Source: Streptomyces sp. TRM68367 | GTDB taxonomy: Bacteria > Actinomycetota > Actinomycetes > Streptomycetales > Streptomycetaceae | Assembly (NCBI RefSeq): GCF_014495685.1 | Contig: NZ_JACTVI010000025.1 | Coordinates: forward strand, 1-64,000 | DNA: 64,000 nt | Direction: 5' to 3' | Shown here: one piece after another, positions 57,592-64,000 of the stretch | How the letters are laid out: each line of letters begins with the position of its first letter | How positions within the stretch are numbered: the first letter of the stretch is position 1 | Notes under the pieces: model-generated | Databases searched by the model: none | The model's input: only the letters and a program-made list of their open reading frames with translations | What the model was told of the DNA's origin: nothing | Position numbers and translations under genes: made by a program

Positions 57592-58578
57592 ATGAGCGTT
57601 CGTACCCAGTCATCCGAGGAACCGGCCGAGGGCGGGGGCACCTCCCACACCTTTAAGGCAGTGGGGGAGCACCGGGCCGGTTTCGCCTGCTTTGTCGGGC
57701 GGCCCAACGCGGGCAAGTCCACCCTCACGAACGCTCTGGTCGGGCAGAAGGTGGCGATCACCTCGAACCGGCCGCAGACGACGCGGCACACCGTGCGCGG
57801 GATCGTGCACAGGGAGGACGCGCAGCTGATCCTGGTGGACACACCGGGGCTGCACAAGCCGCGCACGCTGCTGGGGGAGCGGCTGAACGACGTGGTGCGG
57901 ACGACGTGGGCCGAGGTCGACGCGATCGGCTTCTGCCTGCCGGCGAACGAGAAGCTGGGTCCCGGCGACCGGTTCATCGCCAAGGAGCTGGCCGGGATCC
58001 GGAAGACCCCGAAGGTCGCGATCGTCACGAAGACCGACCTGGTGGACGCGAAGACCCTGGCCGAGCAGCTGATCGCGGTCGATCAGCTGGGCGAGGAGCT
58101 GGGGATCACCTGGGCGGAGATCGTGCCGGTCTCGGCGGTGGCCGACAAGCAGGTCGATCTGCTGGCCGACCTCCTCATTCCGCTGCTCCCCGAGGGGCCT
58201 GCCCTCTATCCCGAGGGTGACCTGACCGACGAGCCCGAGCAAGTGATGGTCGCCGAGCTGATCCGCGAGGCGGCGCTGGAGGGTGTGCGGGACGAGCTGC
58301 CGCACTCGATCGCCGTGGTCGTGGAGGAGATGCTGCCCCGCGAGGATCGGCCCGCCGACAGGCCGCTGCTGGACATCCACGCGAATCTGTTCATCGAGCG
58401 GACCAGCCAGAAGGGGATCGTCATCGGGCCGAAGGGGCGGCGGTTGAAGGAGGTCGGCATCAAGTCGCGGAAGCAGATCGAGGCGTTGCTGGGGACGCCG
58501 GTGTTCTTGGATCTGCACGTGAAGGTGGCCAAGGACTGGCAGCGGGATCCGAAGCAGCTCCGTCGGCTGGGGTTCTGA
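57592..58578 (+). CDS. era: GTPase Era
   Basis: GTPase that binds 16S rRNA and acts in 30S assembly. The 328-residue product has G1 GRPNAGKS (about residues 36-43), DTPGLHKP (G3) and TKTDLVD (G4). A KH domain follows, with VIGPKGRRLKEVGIKSR (about 276-292). ATG 57592 is chosen; ATG 57583 is in frame with poorer spacing. A 20-residue Ser/Glu/Gly N-terminal extension precedes the GTPase fold, a common feature of actinobacterial Era. Confidence 0.97.
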   Translation: MSVRTQSSEEPAEGGGTSHTFKAVGEHRAGFACFVGRPNAGKSTLTNALVGQKVAITSNRPQTTRHTVRGIVHREDAQLILVDTPGLHKPRTLLGERLNDVVRTTWAEVDAIGFCLPANEKLGPGDRFIAKELAGIRKTPKVAIVTKTDLVDAKTLAEQLIAVDQLGEELGITWAEIVPVSAVADKQVDLLADLLIPLLPEGPALYPEGDLTDEPEQVMVAELIREAALEGVRDELPHSIAVVVEEMLPREDRPADRPLLDIHANLFIERTSQKGIVIGPKGRRLKEVGIKSRKQIEALLGTPVFLDLHVKVAKDWQRDPKQLRRLGF

Positions 58579-58597
58579 TTTTTGCCCACCCGCCCAC

Positions 58598-58698
58598 CCG
58601 ACTCGGTCGGCCAAGGAGTGACCGCCCCGGGGGCTTCGCCCCCTGCACCCAGGAGTTTGTTCACCCACACAGCCGAATCAGTCGGCCAAGAAGTGACC
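58598..58698. repeat. Direct repeats flanking a hairpin after era
   Basis: Positions 58598-58623 and 58673-58698 are 26-base direct repeats with 23 identical bases (core GTCGGCCAAG). Between them GGGGGCTTCGCCCCC (58629-58643) forms a hairpin that may be the era terminator. The rest of the era-XRE spacer carries no gene. Confidence 0.7.
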
Positions 58699-58710
58699 CA
58701 GCCCGGGTGG

Positions 58711-59559
58711 TCAGGGTGCCGTAGGTGTCATGTCCTGGGTGCCTATCACCCGTAGGAGCTGCAGGCGGTCGTGGGACTCCGTGGCGTGGCGGGCCGTGTG
58801 GATGATCAGGAGTTGGTGGTGCTCGTGGCTGAGGAGCACCTCGCAGTCCAGTTCCAGGAGGCCGACCACGGGGTGCTGGAAGCGTTTCGTGGCCCGGTGG
58901 CGCAGGGACACGGCGTGTTCCTCCCACAGGCGGGCGAACTCCTCGCTGGACGCGCGGAGTTCGGCGACCAGCGCGGCCGGTTCCGGGTCGTCGGGGCGGG
59001 CCGCGGCCACCGCGCGCAGGCTCGCCACGTGGGAGCGGGCGTGTTCCGGCAGGTCCTCGGGCGGGAGCAGGGCGCGGGCGGCCGGGTCCAGGAAGAACCG
59101 GCGGATCAGGTTGCGCTCGCGCGGCGGGCGGGACAGCGCGTCGCCGACCAGGGCCCTGGACATCGCGTTCTGCGCCAGGACCTCCCCGCAGTCGGTCATC
59201 ACCTGGCCCGGTGTGTCGTCCAGGCGGTCCAGGATCAGCAGCAGACCGGGGCGGACGTGCGTCGACGCCGCCTCCCGACGCGGGGGTTCCTCGCCGGTCA
59301 GGTGGAACAGGTGGTCGCGTTCGTCGTCGGTGAGGTGCAGGCCGCGGGCCAGGGCCGTCAGCATCTGCCGGGACGGGCGCGGGCCGCGGGACTGCTCCAG
59401 GCGCGTGTAGTAGTCGACCGACATGCCGGCCAGCTGTGCCACCTCCTCCCGGCGCAGGCCCGGCGTGCGGCGGCGGGCACCGGCCGCCAGGCCCACGGCG
59501 GACGGCTCCAGACGGGCGCGGCTGCGGCGCAGGAAGTCGGCGAGTTCGGCTCGGTTCAC
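58711..59559 (-). CDS. Helix-turn-helix regulator, MmyB-like ligand domain
   Basis: A 282-residue XRE-type regulator. The N-terminal helix-turn-helix reads LRREEVAQLAGMSVDYYTRLEQSRGP (about residues 34-59), and the C-terminal half (about 95-275) is the MmyB-like ligand-binding domain, which binds fatty acids in one studied member. It is divergent from an SDR-type reductase 120 bases away. In streptomycetes this pairing is frequent, and the regulator is believed to control the neighbouring oxidoreductase gene. The start is ATG 59559. Confidence 0.88.
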   Translation of the reverse strand: MNRAELADFLRRSRARLEPSAVGLAAGARRRTPGLRREEVAQLAGMSVDYYTRLEQSRGPRPSRQMLTALARGLHLTDDERDHLFHLTGEEPPRREAASTHVRPGLLLILDRLDDTPGQVMTDCGEVLAQNAMSRALVGDALSRPPRERNLIRRFFLDPAARALLPPEDLPEHARSHVASLRAVAAARPDDPEPAALVAELRASSEEFARLWEEHAVSLRHRATKRFQHPVVGLLELDCEVLLSHEHHQLLIIHTARHATESHDRLQLLRVIGTQDMTPTAP

Positions 59560-59682
59560 CCCTCAAGACTGCGGCAGCCCGCCCGGCTTATCCAGGGACT
59601 GCCGATCCCCCGATCGGGAGGTCTCTCCCGCCGTCGCCGCCGGCGCCGGAGGGTCGGAGCACCGAACGAGAGGAGCACAGTC

Positions 59683-60537
59683 ATGCTGACCCTGGTCACC
59701 GGTGCCACCGGACGCGTGGGGCAAGGTTTCGCTCCCCGGCTGCTCGCCCAGGCCCGGCCCGACGAGCATGTACGGGTCCTGGTGCGCGACGAGGCACGCG
59801 GCGCCGCCTTCGCCGAGCGCGGCGCCGAGGTCGTCGTCGGCGACCTGCGCGACACCGACGTCCTCGGCAAGGCGCTCGCGGGAGCGGACGCCGTGGTCAA
59901 TATCGCCGCCGCCTTCCGCTACGTACCGGACGAGGAGGCGTGGGCGGTCAACCGGGACGCCGCCCTGGAGCTGGGGCGGGCGGCCGTGGCCTCCGGGGTG
60001 CGGCGGTTCGTGCAGGTCAGTACCGGGCTGGTGTACGGCAAGGGGCGCGGCCGGCCGCTCACCGAGGACGACCCGACCGTGCCCGGCGGCACCATGTGGG
60101 GCGCCTACCCGGAGTCCAAGGCGGCCGCCGAGCAGGGGCTGCTCGCGCTCGACGGTCTCGGCGTGCGGATCGGCCGTCTCGGCTTCGTCTACGGCGAGGG
60201 CGACCCGCACCTGGCGGAGTCCCTGCGCTGGGCCGGCCAGTGGGCGGCGACCCAGCGCCTGCACATGGTCCACGTGGCCGACGTCGCCCAGGGGCTGATG
60301 CGGCTGCTGTACGCCCCGGGCATCGACGGCCGGAGCTACAACATCCTCGACGACGCCCCGGTCACCGCCGTGGACCTGCACCAGCTCAACGGCGCCGCGA
60401 TCCCCTCCGAGCTGCACACCAACGCCGACCCCGACCCCTGGCTCGCCATCTGCTCCACCGACCGCATCCGCCGCGAGCTGGGCTACCGGCCGCTGTATCC
60501 GACGGTGTGGGCCGCCCGGGACGCCGGAGCGCTGTAG
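59683..60537 (+). CDS. NAD(P)-dependent epimerase/reductase (extended SDR)
   Basis: A 284-residue Rossmann-fold protein. The nucleotide loop is VTGATGRVG (about residues 5-13) and the catalytic YxxxK motif is YPESK (about 145-149, in WGAYPESKAAAEQG), with a Ser in VQVSTGLVYG. This is an extended SDR of the epimerase/dehydratase class; the substrate cannot be assigned. ATG 59683 follows GAGAGGAG at a good distance. It is divergent from the MmyB-type regulator, its likely controller. Confidence 0.87.
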   Translation: MLTLVTGATGRVGQGFAPRLLAQARPDEHVRVLVRDEARGAAFAERGAEVVVGDLRDTDVLGKALAGADAVVNIAAAFRYVPDEEAWAVNRDAALELGRAAVASGVRRFVQVSTGLVYGKGRGRPLTEDDPTVPGGTMWGAYPESKAAAEQGLLALDGLGVRIGRLGFVYGEGDPHLAESLRWAGQWAATQRLHMVHVADVAQGLMRLLYAPGIDGRSYNILDDAPVTAVDLHQLNGAAIPSELHTNADPDPWLAICSTDRIRRELGYRPLYPTVWAARDAGAL

Positions 60538-60589
60538 GGGGCCTTATAGGTCTCTTCCAGCCCCCTCAGGCCTCCTCCAGGCCACATCT

Positions 60590-61921
60590 CTAGGCCCCCG
60601 CCCCCTTCTGGGCCCGCAGCACGTCCCGCAGCCAGCGGTACGACGCCTTGGGGGTGCGCTTCAGCGTCGCGGGGTCCTCGAAGTTCACGTGGACCAGCCC
60701 GAACCGGCGCGCGTACCCCTCCGCCCACTCGAAGTTGTCCAGCAGCGACCACACGAAGTACCCGCGCACGTCCACGTCCGCCTCCAGCGCCCGGTGCAGG
60801 GCGCGGATGTGGCCGTCGAGGTAGGCGATGCGGTCCTGGTCGTCGAGGCCGTCGTAACTGCACCCGTTCTCGGTGATGACGACGGGTGGGAGGCGGTCGG
60901 CGTAGCGCTCGTGGAAGGTGGTGAGCAGGTCCGTCAGGGCCTCGGGGACCACCGGCCAGCCGAAGTCGGTCACCGGGCGGTCCTCGATCTCCCGCACGGA
61001 GAAGGGGAGTTCGGCGGGCATCGACACCCCGCCGAACTCGATCTCCGTGCCTTGCGGGGCGCCCACCCTGGTCGGGGCGTAGTAGTTGATGCCGTACCAG
61101 TCCAGCGGCTCCGCGATGATCTTCAGGTCCGCCTCGGCATCCCCGGGCATCAGCTCGCCGATGCCCTCCGGGTACCGGCCCAGCAGCAGGGGGTCGGCGA
61201 ACAGGCGGTTGAGCAGGACGTCGTAGAAGTCCGCCGCCTCCAGGTCCGCCTGCTCCCGCGACGCCGGCCACGTCGGGCCGTGCGAGTTCGTGAGGCCGAT
61301 GCCGGTGGCGCCGGACGCGCGCAGCGCCCGTACGGCCAGGCCGTGGGCCAGGAGCTGGTGGTGGGCGACCGGCAGTGCGTCGAAGAGCAGCCGCCTGCCG
61401 GGGGCGTGGACGCCCAGGGCGTGGCCCAGGAGGGTGTGTTCGGCGGGCTCGTTGAGGGTGATCCACTGGGGCACGCGGTCACCCAGACGGCCGGCGACGA
61501 CCGACACGTACTCGGCGAACCGCTCGGCCGTGTCCCGGTCCAGCCAGTCCAGCGCGGCCGGCAGGTCCCAGTGGAACAGCGTCGGCACCGGGCGCACGCC
61601 CGCCGCGCACAGCTCGTCCACGAGGCGGTCGTAGAAGTCGAGGTCCCCGGACCGCACCCTCGGCCAGGAGATGGAGAAGCGGTACGCGTCCACGCCCAGC
61701 TCGCGCAGCAGCGCCACGTCCTCGCGGTAGCGGTGGTAGTGGTCGCAGGCCACCGCCGCCGTCGAGCCGTCCTTCACCCGCCCCGGCTCCGCCGTGAACG
61801 CGTCCCACACGGACGGCTCGCGTGCGTCGGCCGCTCCCTCGATCTGGTGCGCCGAGGTCGACACCCCCCACAGGAAGCCGGCCGGGAACCGGGGGATCGG
61901 GTTGCCTGCCTCAGTCGTCAT
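60590..61921 (-). CDS. Family 1 glycoside hydrolase (beta-glucosidase)
   Basis: A 443-residue GH1 enzyme. The start FPAGFLWGVSTSAHQIEGAA is diagnostic. The acid/base Glu is in TLNEPAEH (about 158) and the nucleophile Glu in VITENGCS (about 351). It hydrolyses beta-glucosides such as cellobiose. It has no signal peptide, so it should act on imported disaccharides. ATG 61921 is chosen; an in-frame TTG at 61957 lies in a TTGACT that I read as a -35 element instead. A shared 17-bp element lies between this -35 and the ATG. Confidence 0.93.
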   Translation of the reverse strand: MTTEAGNPIPRFPAGFLWGVSTSAHQIEGAADAREPSVWDAFTAEPGRVKDGSTAAVACDHYHRYREDVALLRELGVDAYRFSISWPRVRSGDLDFYDRLVDELCAAGVRPVPTLFHWDLPAALDWLDRDTAERFAEYVSVVAGRLGDRVPQWITLNEPAEHTLLGHALGVHAPGRRLLFDALPVAHHQLLAHGLAVRALRASGATGIGLTNSHGPTWPASREQADLEAADFYDVLLNRLFADPLLLGRYPEGIGELMPGDAEADLKIIAEPLDWYGINYYAPTRVGAPQGTEIEFGGVSMPAELPFSVREIEDRPVTDFGWPVVPEALTDLLTTFHERYADRLPPVVITENGCSYDGLDDQDRIAYLDGHIRALHRALEADVDVRGYFVWSLLDNFEWAEGYARRFGLVHVNFEDPATLKRTPKASYRWLRDVLRAQKGAGA

Positions 61922-61932
61922 GAACGGATCAT

Positions 61933-61957
61933 CCGTACCGGCGGTAACAGAAGTCAA
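61933..61957 (-). promoter_or_regulatory. Promoter and 17-bp element of the GH1 gene (copy 2)
   Basis: On the minus strand TTGACT (61957-61952) is followed, four bases later, by the reverse complement of CCGTACCGGCGGTAACA (61949-61933). A loose -10 (GATGAT near 61937-61932) and the ATG at 61921 follow. The element therefore lies in the promoter spacer, where a repressor would act. The same 17 bases occur at 56311-56327. Confidence 0.45.
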
Positions 61958-61978
61958 CGGGCGGGCGTGAACCGCCCG

Positions 61979-62245
61979 TTACGCTCCCTCCTTCAGCACC
62001 CACGAGATCAGCTTGCGCTGTTCGTCCGTCAGCCGGGGGTCCGAGCAGTACACCGTCCTGCCCTCCACGGTGATCTGGTAGCTGAAGCCGTCCGGAACCC
62101 CGATCGGGGGCGTGCCCCGGCCGGCGGCGAACGCCTGCTCGGCCAGGGCGTGCCACTCCTGGGCGTCGGCGCGGCCCGAGGTGTCCACCTCGGCGTGCCG
62201 CTCGATGCCCGCGAAACCGCCCGTGCGCCTCACCTGAATACGCAT
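61979..62245 (-). CDS. Emfourin-like protease inhibitor
   Basis: An 88-residue protein of the emfourin (protealysin inhibitor, M4in) type. The start MRIQVRRTGGFAGIERHAEVD and the end QITVEGRTVYCSDPRLTDEQ match what I know of this small family, which binds M4 proteases. It lies 21 bases after the M4 protease gene on the same strand, the family's standard operon position. The start ATG 62245 is clear. This assignment is by family resemblance, not by an alignment. Confidence 0.75.
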   Translation of the reverse strand: MRIQVRRTGGFAGIERHAEVDTSGRADAQEWHALAEQAFAAGRGTPPIGVPDGFSYQITVEGRTVYCSDPRLTDEQRKLISWVLKEGA

Positions 62246-62266
62246 GGAACTCTGTCTAGTACGGAA

Positions 62267-63340
62267 CTACAGGGTTCGCACCCCGACCTGCTCCCAGGCC
62301 TTCGACACCGCGTCCAGCTCCTCGCCGTCCCCGTACCGCTCGCGTGCGGCCTTGACACTGAGCGTGGCGAAGTCGCTGAAGAGTGCCGTCTCCTTCAGCT
62401 CGCCGCCGGTCAGCACGTCGTACCAGACCTGTCCCGCCCGCTCCCAGGCGTGGCCGCCCAGGGCGGTCGCGGCGAGGTAGAAGGCGTGGTTGGGGATGCC
62501 GGAGTTGATGTGGACGCCGCCGTTGTCGCGGCCGGTGCGGACATAGTCGTCCATCGTCGCGGGCTGCGGGTCCTTGCCGAGGACGTCGTCGTCGTACGCC
62601 GTGCCCGGCTCCTTCATCGAGCGCAGCGCCTTGCCCGTCACGCGCGGCGCGAGCAGCCCGGCGCCGATCAGCCAGTCCGCCTCGGCGGCGGTCTGGCCGA
62701 GCGTGTACTGCTTGATGAGCCCGCCGAACACGTCCGACATGGACTCGTTGAGGGCGCCCGGCTGGCCGAAGTATGTCAGGTTCGCGGTGTACTGCGTGAC
62801 ACCGTGGGCGAGTTCGTGGCCGATGACGTCGATCGGGATGGTGAAGTCGAGGAAGATCTCGCCGTCCCCGTCGCCGAAGACCATCTGCTCGCCGTTCCAG
62901 AAGGCGTTGTTGTACTCCCTGTCGTAGTGGACCGTCGCTTTCAGCGGCAGTCCGCTGCCGTCGATCGAGTCGCGCCCGTACGCCTTCAGGAACAGCTCGA
63001 AGGTGGCGCCGAGGCCCGCGTAGGCGCGGTTGACCGTGGCGTCCTTGCCGGGCTCGTCGCCCTCGCCGCGGACCTTCCTGCCGGGCAGGTCGGTGCCGTG
63101 CCGGGCGTCGTAGATCGTGCGGTGCGGCTTCTCCGCCTCGGCCCCGGCGGGCGCGGCGACGGCCGGGGCGCCGACGACCGTGGTCAGGTGGCGTTGGGTG
63201 CGCTCGAAGGCGTCGCGCTGGAGGGTCTGGCGCGCGGGGCGGGAGAGCGCGGGGTCCTCGGACTGGGCCAGCTTGTCGAGGACGTGAGGCGGCACGATGG
63301 TGCAGAAGACGGGCTCGAAGCCCCCGTTCGTCGTCGTCAT
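62267..63340 (-). CDS. M4 (thermolysin-like) metalloprotease of the protealysin type
   Basis: A 357-residue M4 peptidase. The HELAH zinc site is at about 175-179 (VIGHELAHGVTQYTANL), and NESMSDVFG carries the third ligand. A short propeptide (about 8-60, PVFCTIVPPHVLDKLAQ) of the protealysin type is present, with no signal peptide, so the enzyme is probably cytoplasmic or exported by a non-classical way. The C-terminal domain keeps the HINSGIPNHAFYL segment. The start ATG 63340 has a poor ribosome-binding site. An emfourin-like inhibitor gene follows. Confidence 0.92.
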   Translation of the reverse strand: MTTTNGGFEPVFCTIVPPHVLDKLAQSEDPALSRPARQTLQRDAFERTQRHLTTVVGAPAVAAPAGAEAEKPHRTIYDARHGTDLPGRKVRGEGDEPGKDATVNRAYAGLGATFELFLKAYGRDSIDGSGLPLKATVHYDREYNNAFWNGEQMVFGDGDGEIFLDFTIPIDVIGHELAHGVTQYTANLTYFGQPGALNESMSDVFGGLIKQYTLGQTAAEADWLIGAGLLAPRVTGKALRSMKEPGTAYDDDVLGKDPQPATMDDYVRTGRDNGGVHINSGIPNHAFYLAATALGGHAWERAGQVWYDVLTGGELKETALFSDFATLSVKAARERYGDGEELDAVSKAWEQVGVRTL

Positions 63341-63514
63341 ACCGGAACCATTGCACTGCGTCACGAGGCTGTCACTACCCGCAACCATGATTGGTGAAAT
63401 GTGGGGACAAGGTGCCCGCCCTCTCGCCCGGAAGTGGTATGCGGCACTTTTCGCCCGCTTTGTCCGCCGGGTCCCGCATACTGATACACGCCCCCGCACG
63501 GATTACGGCTCGGT

Positions 63515-63520
63515 TATGCT
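63515..63520 (+). promoter_or_regulatory. Probable -10 of leuA
   Basis: TATGCT lies ten bases before ATG 63531 of the leader peptide, which would place transcription start within a few bases of that codon. No clear -35 is seen. The upstream gap 63341-63514 shows nothing else I can name. Confidence 0.4.
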
Positions 63521-63530
63521 GCGGAGCATC

Positions 63531-63578
63531 ATGCATTTCGGGCTGCTCCTCCTTAGCTGCCGCGGCGAGGGCCTGTAG
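63531..63578 (+). CDS. leuA leader peptide, MHFGLLLLSCRGEGL
   Basis: A 15-codon frame with four consecutive leucine codons (CTG, CTC, CTC, CTT) just before leuA. Actinobacterial leuA genes are known to be preceded by such Leu-rich leader peptides and to be controlled by attenuation. An in-frame ATG at 63516 would extend it by five codons. GCGGAG lies just upstream. Stem-forming sequence (GTCC/GGAC near 63628-63640) lies between the peptide and leuA. Confidence 0.85.
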   Translation: MHFGLLLLSCRGEGL

Positions 63579-63667
63579 TCGAGGCCGACCCCCTCCCCGC
63601 GGAGTTTGGTGCTGCGCCGTCGGCCGTCCTTCCGGACACGCTGATTCCCCCTAGGAGCCCCCGCACC

Positions 63668-64000
63668 ATGGCGAACCGCCAGCAGCCCAGTTCCATGCCG
63701 ATCCACAAGTACGGCCGCTACGAGCAGGTCGACATCCCCGACCGCGTCTGGCCTAACCAGCGGCTCACCAAGGCGCCCCGGTGGCTGTCCACCGACCTGC
63801 GCGACGGCAACCAGGCCCTGATCGACCCGATGTCGCCCGCCCGCAAGCGCGCGATGTTCGACCTGCTGGTCAAGATGGGTTACAAGGAGATCGAGGTCGG
63901 CTTCCCCGCCTCCGGCCAGACCGACTTCGACTTCGTGCGCTCCATCATCGAGGAGCCGGGCGCCATCCCCGACGACGTCACCCTCTCCGTGCTGACCCAG
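63668..64000 (+). CDS. leuA: 2-isopropylmalate synthase, N-terminal part
   Basis: First enzyme of leucine synthesis, condensing acetyl-CoA with 2-oxoisovalerate. The first 111 codons are inside the window. RWLSTDLRDGNQALIDPMSP (about residues 39-58) is the catalytic metal-binding start of the HMGL-like barrel, and the N-terminal 36 residues with KYGRYEQVDIPDR are typical for the actinobacterial type. ATG 63668 is preceded by a Leu-rich leader peptide that should regulate it. The gene runs past the end of the window. Confidence 0.97.
   Translation, partial: MANRQQPSSMPIHKYGRYEQVDIPDRVWPNQRLTKAPRWLSTDLRDGNQALIDPMSPARKRAMFDLLVKMGYKEIEVGFPASGQTDFDFVRSIIEEPGAIPDDVTLSVLTQ

Noticed and set aside
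58629..58643. Insertion sequence ends
   Set aside because: The short hairpin is flanked by direct repeats, but no transposase or target duplication is seen.

Overview
The window is a continuous piece of a Streptomyces chromosome. It is very GC-rich with strong G/C preference at third codon positions, GTG starts are frequent, and the gene order (proA, nadD, rsfS, two tRNA-Ala, leuS, comEA-comEC, holA, rpsT, lepA, hemW, hrcA-dnaJ, rsmE, phoH-ybeY, era, leuA) is the conserved core order of this genus. This assignment rests on family recognition, not on a database search.

Layout: 0.2-9.1 kb holds proA, two paralogous membrane proteins with a shared N-terminal motif, an M48 protease, two small membrane proteins, nadD, an LCP-like protein, rsfS and a histidine phosphatase. 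9.1-13.5 kb has two identical tRNA-Ala(GGC) genes flanking two small zinc-binding proteins, a decayed hydrolase, and a two-gene redox operon (haem membrane protein plus NuoF-like flavoprotein). 13.5-27.5 kb has leuS behind a putative Leu leader-peptide attenuator, degV, comEA-comEC, an N-acetyltransferase, an Ig/YceI fusion, holA, a SnoaL-like protein and rpsT. 27.5-43.7 kb has lepA, an acyl-CoA ligase, a large HATPase/SpoIIE phosphatase, hemW, a Uma2 protein, DUF3097 and MBL proteins, CIRCE-hrcA-dnaJ, nitronate monooxygenase, rsmE, a VOC protein and a frameshifted small protein. 43.7-64 kb has a tricorn-type protease, HIT and RNase Z-like proteins, a chimeric deaminase/nucleotidyltransferase remnant, a headless IclR gene beside glucarate dehydratase, a PfkB kinase with an N-terminal 21-bp repeat, phoH-ybeY-CBS protein, a catalytically empty cytidine deaminase-like protein, a PII gene behind a collapsed amtB with GlnR-like boxes, era, a regulator/reductase pair, a GH1 glucosidase, an M4 protease with its emfourin-type inhibitor, and the leuA leader with the start of leuA.

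Most genes are housekeeping: translation (leuS, lepA, rpsT, rsfS, ybeY, rsmE, era, tRNAs), replication (holA), NAD and proline or leucine synthesis, and the heat-shock regulator. Two themes stand out. First, regulation by short upstream reading frames: Leu-rich leader peptides before leuS and leuA, and a TTA-containing eight-codon frame overlapping phoH. Second, local gene decay by deletion: hydrolase, response regulator, adenosine deaminase/nucleotidyltransferase, IclR, amtB and a small protein are all truncated, fused or frameshifted. I found no CRISPR array, prophage, transposase or biosynthetic cluster.
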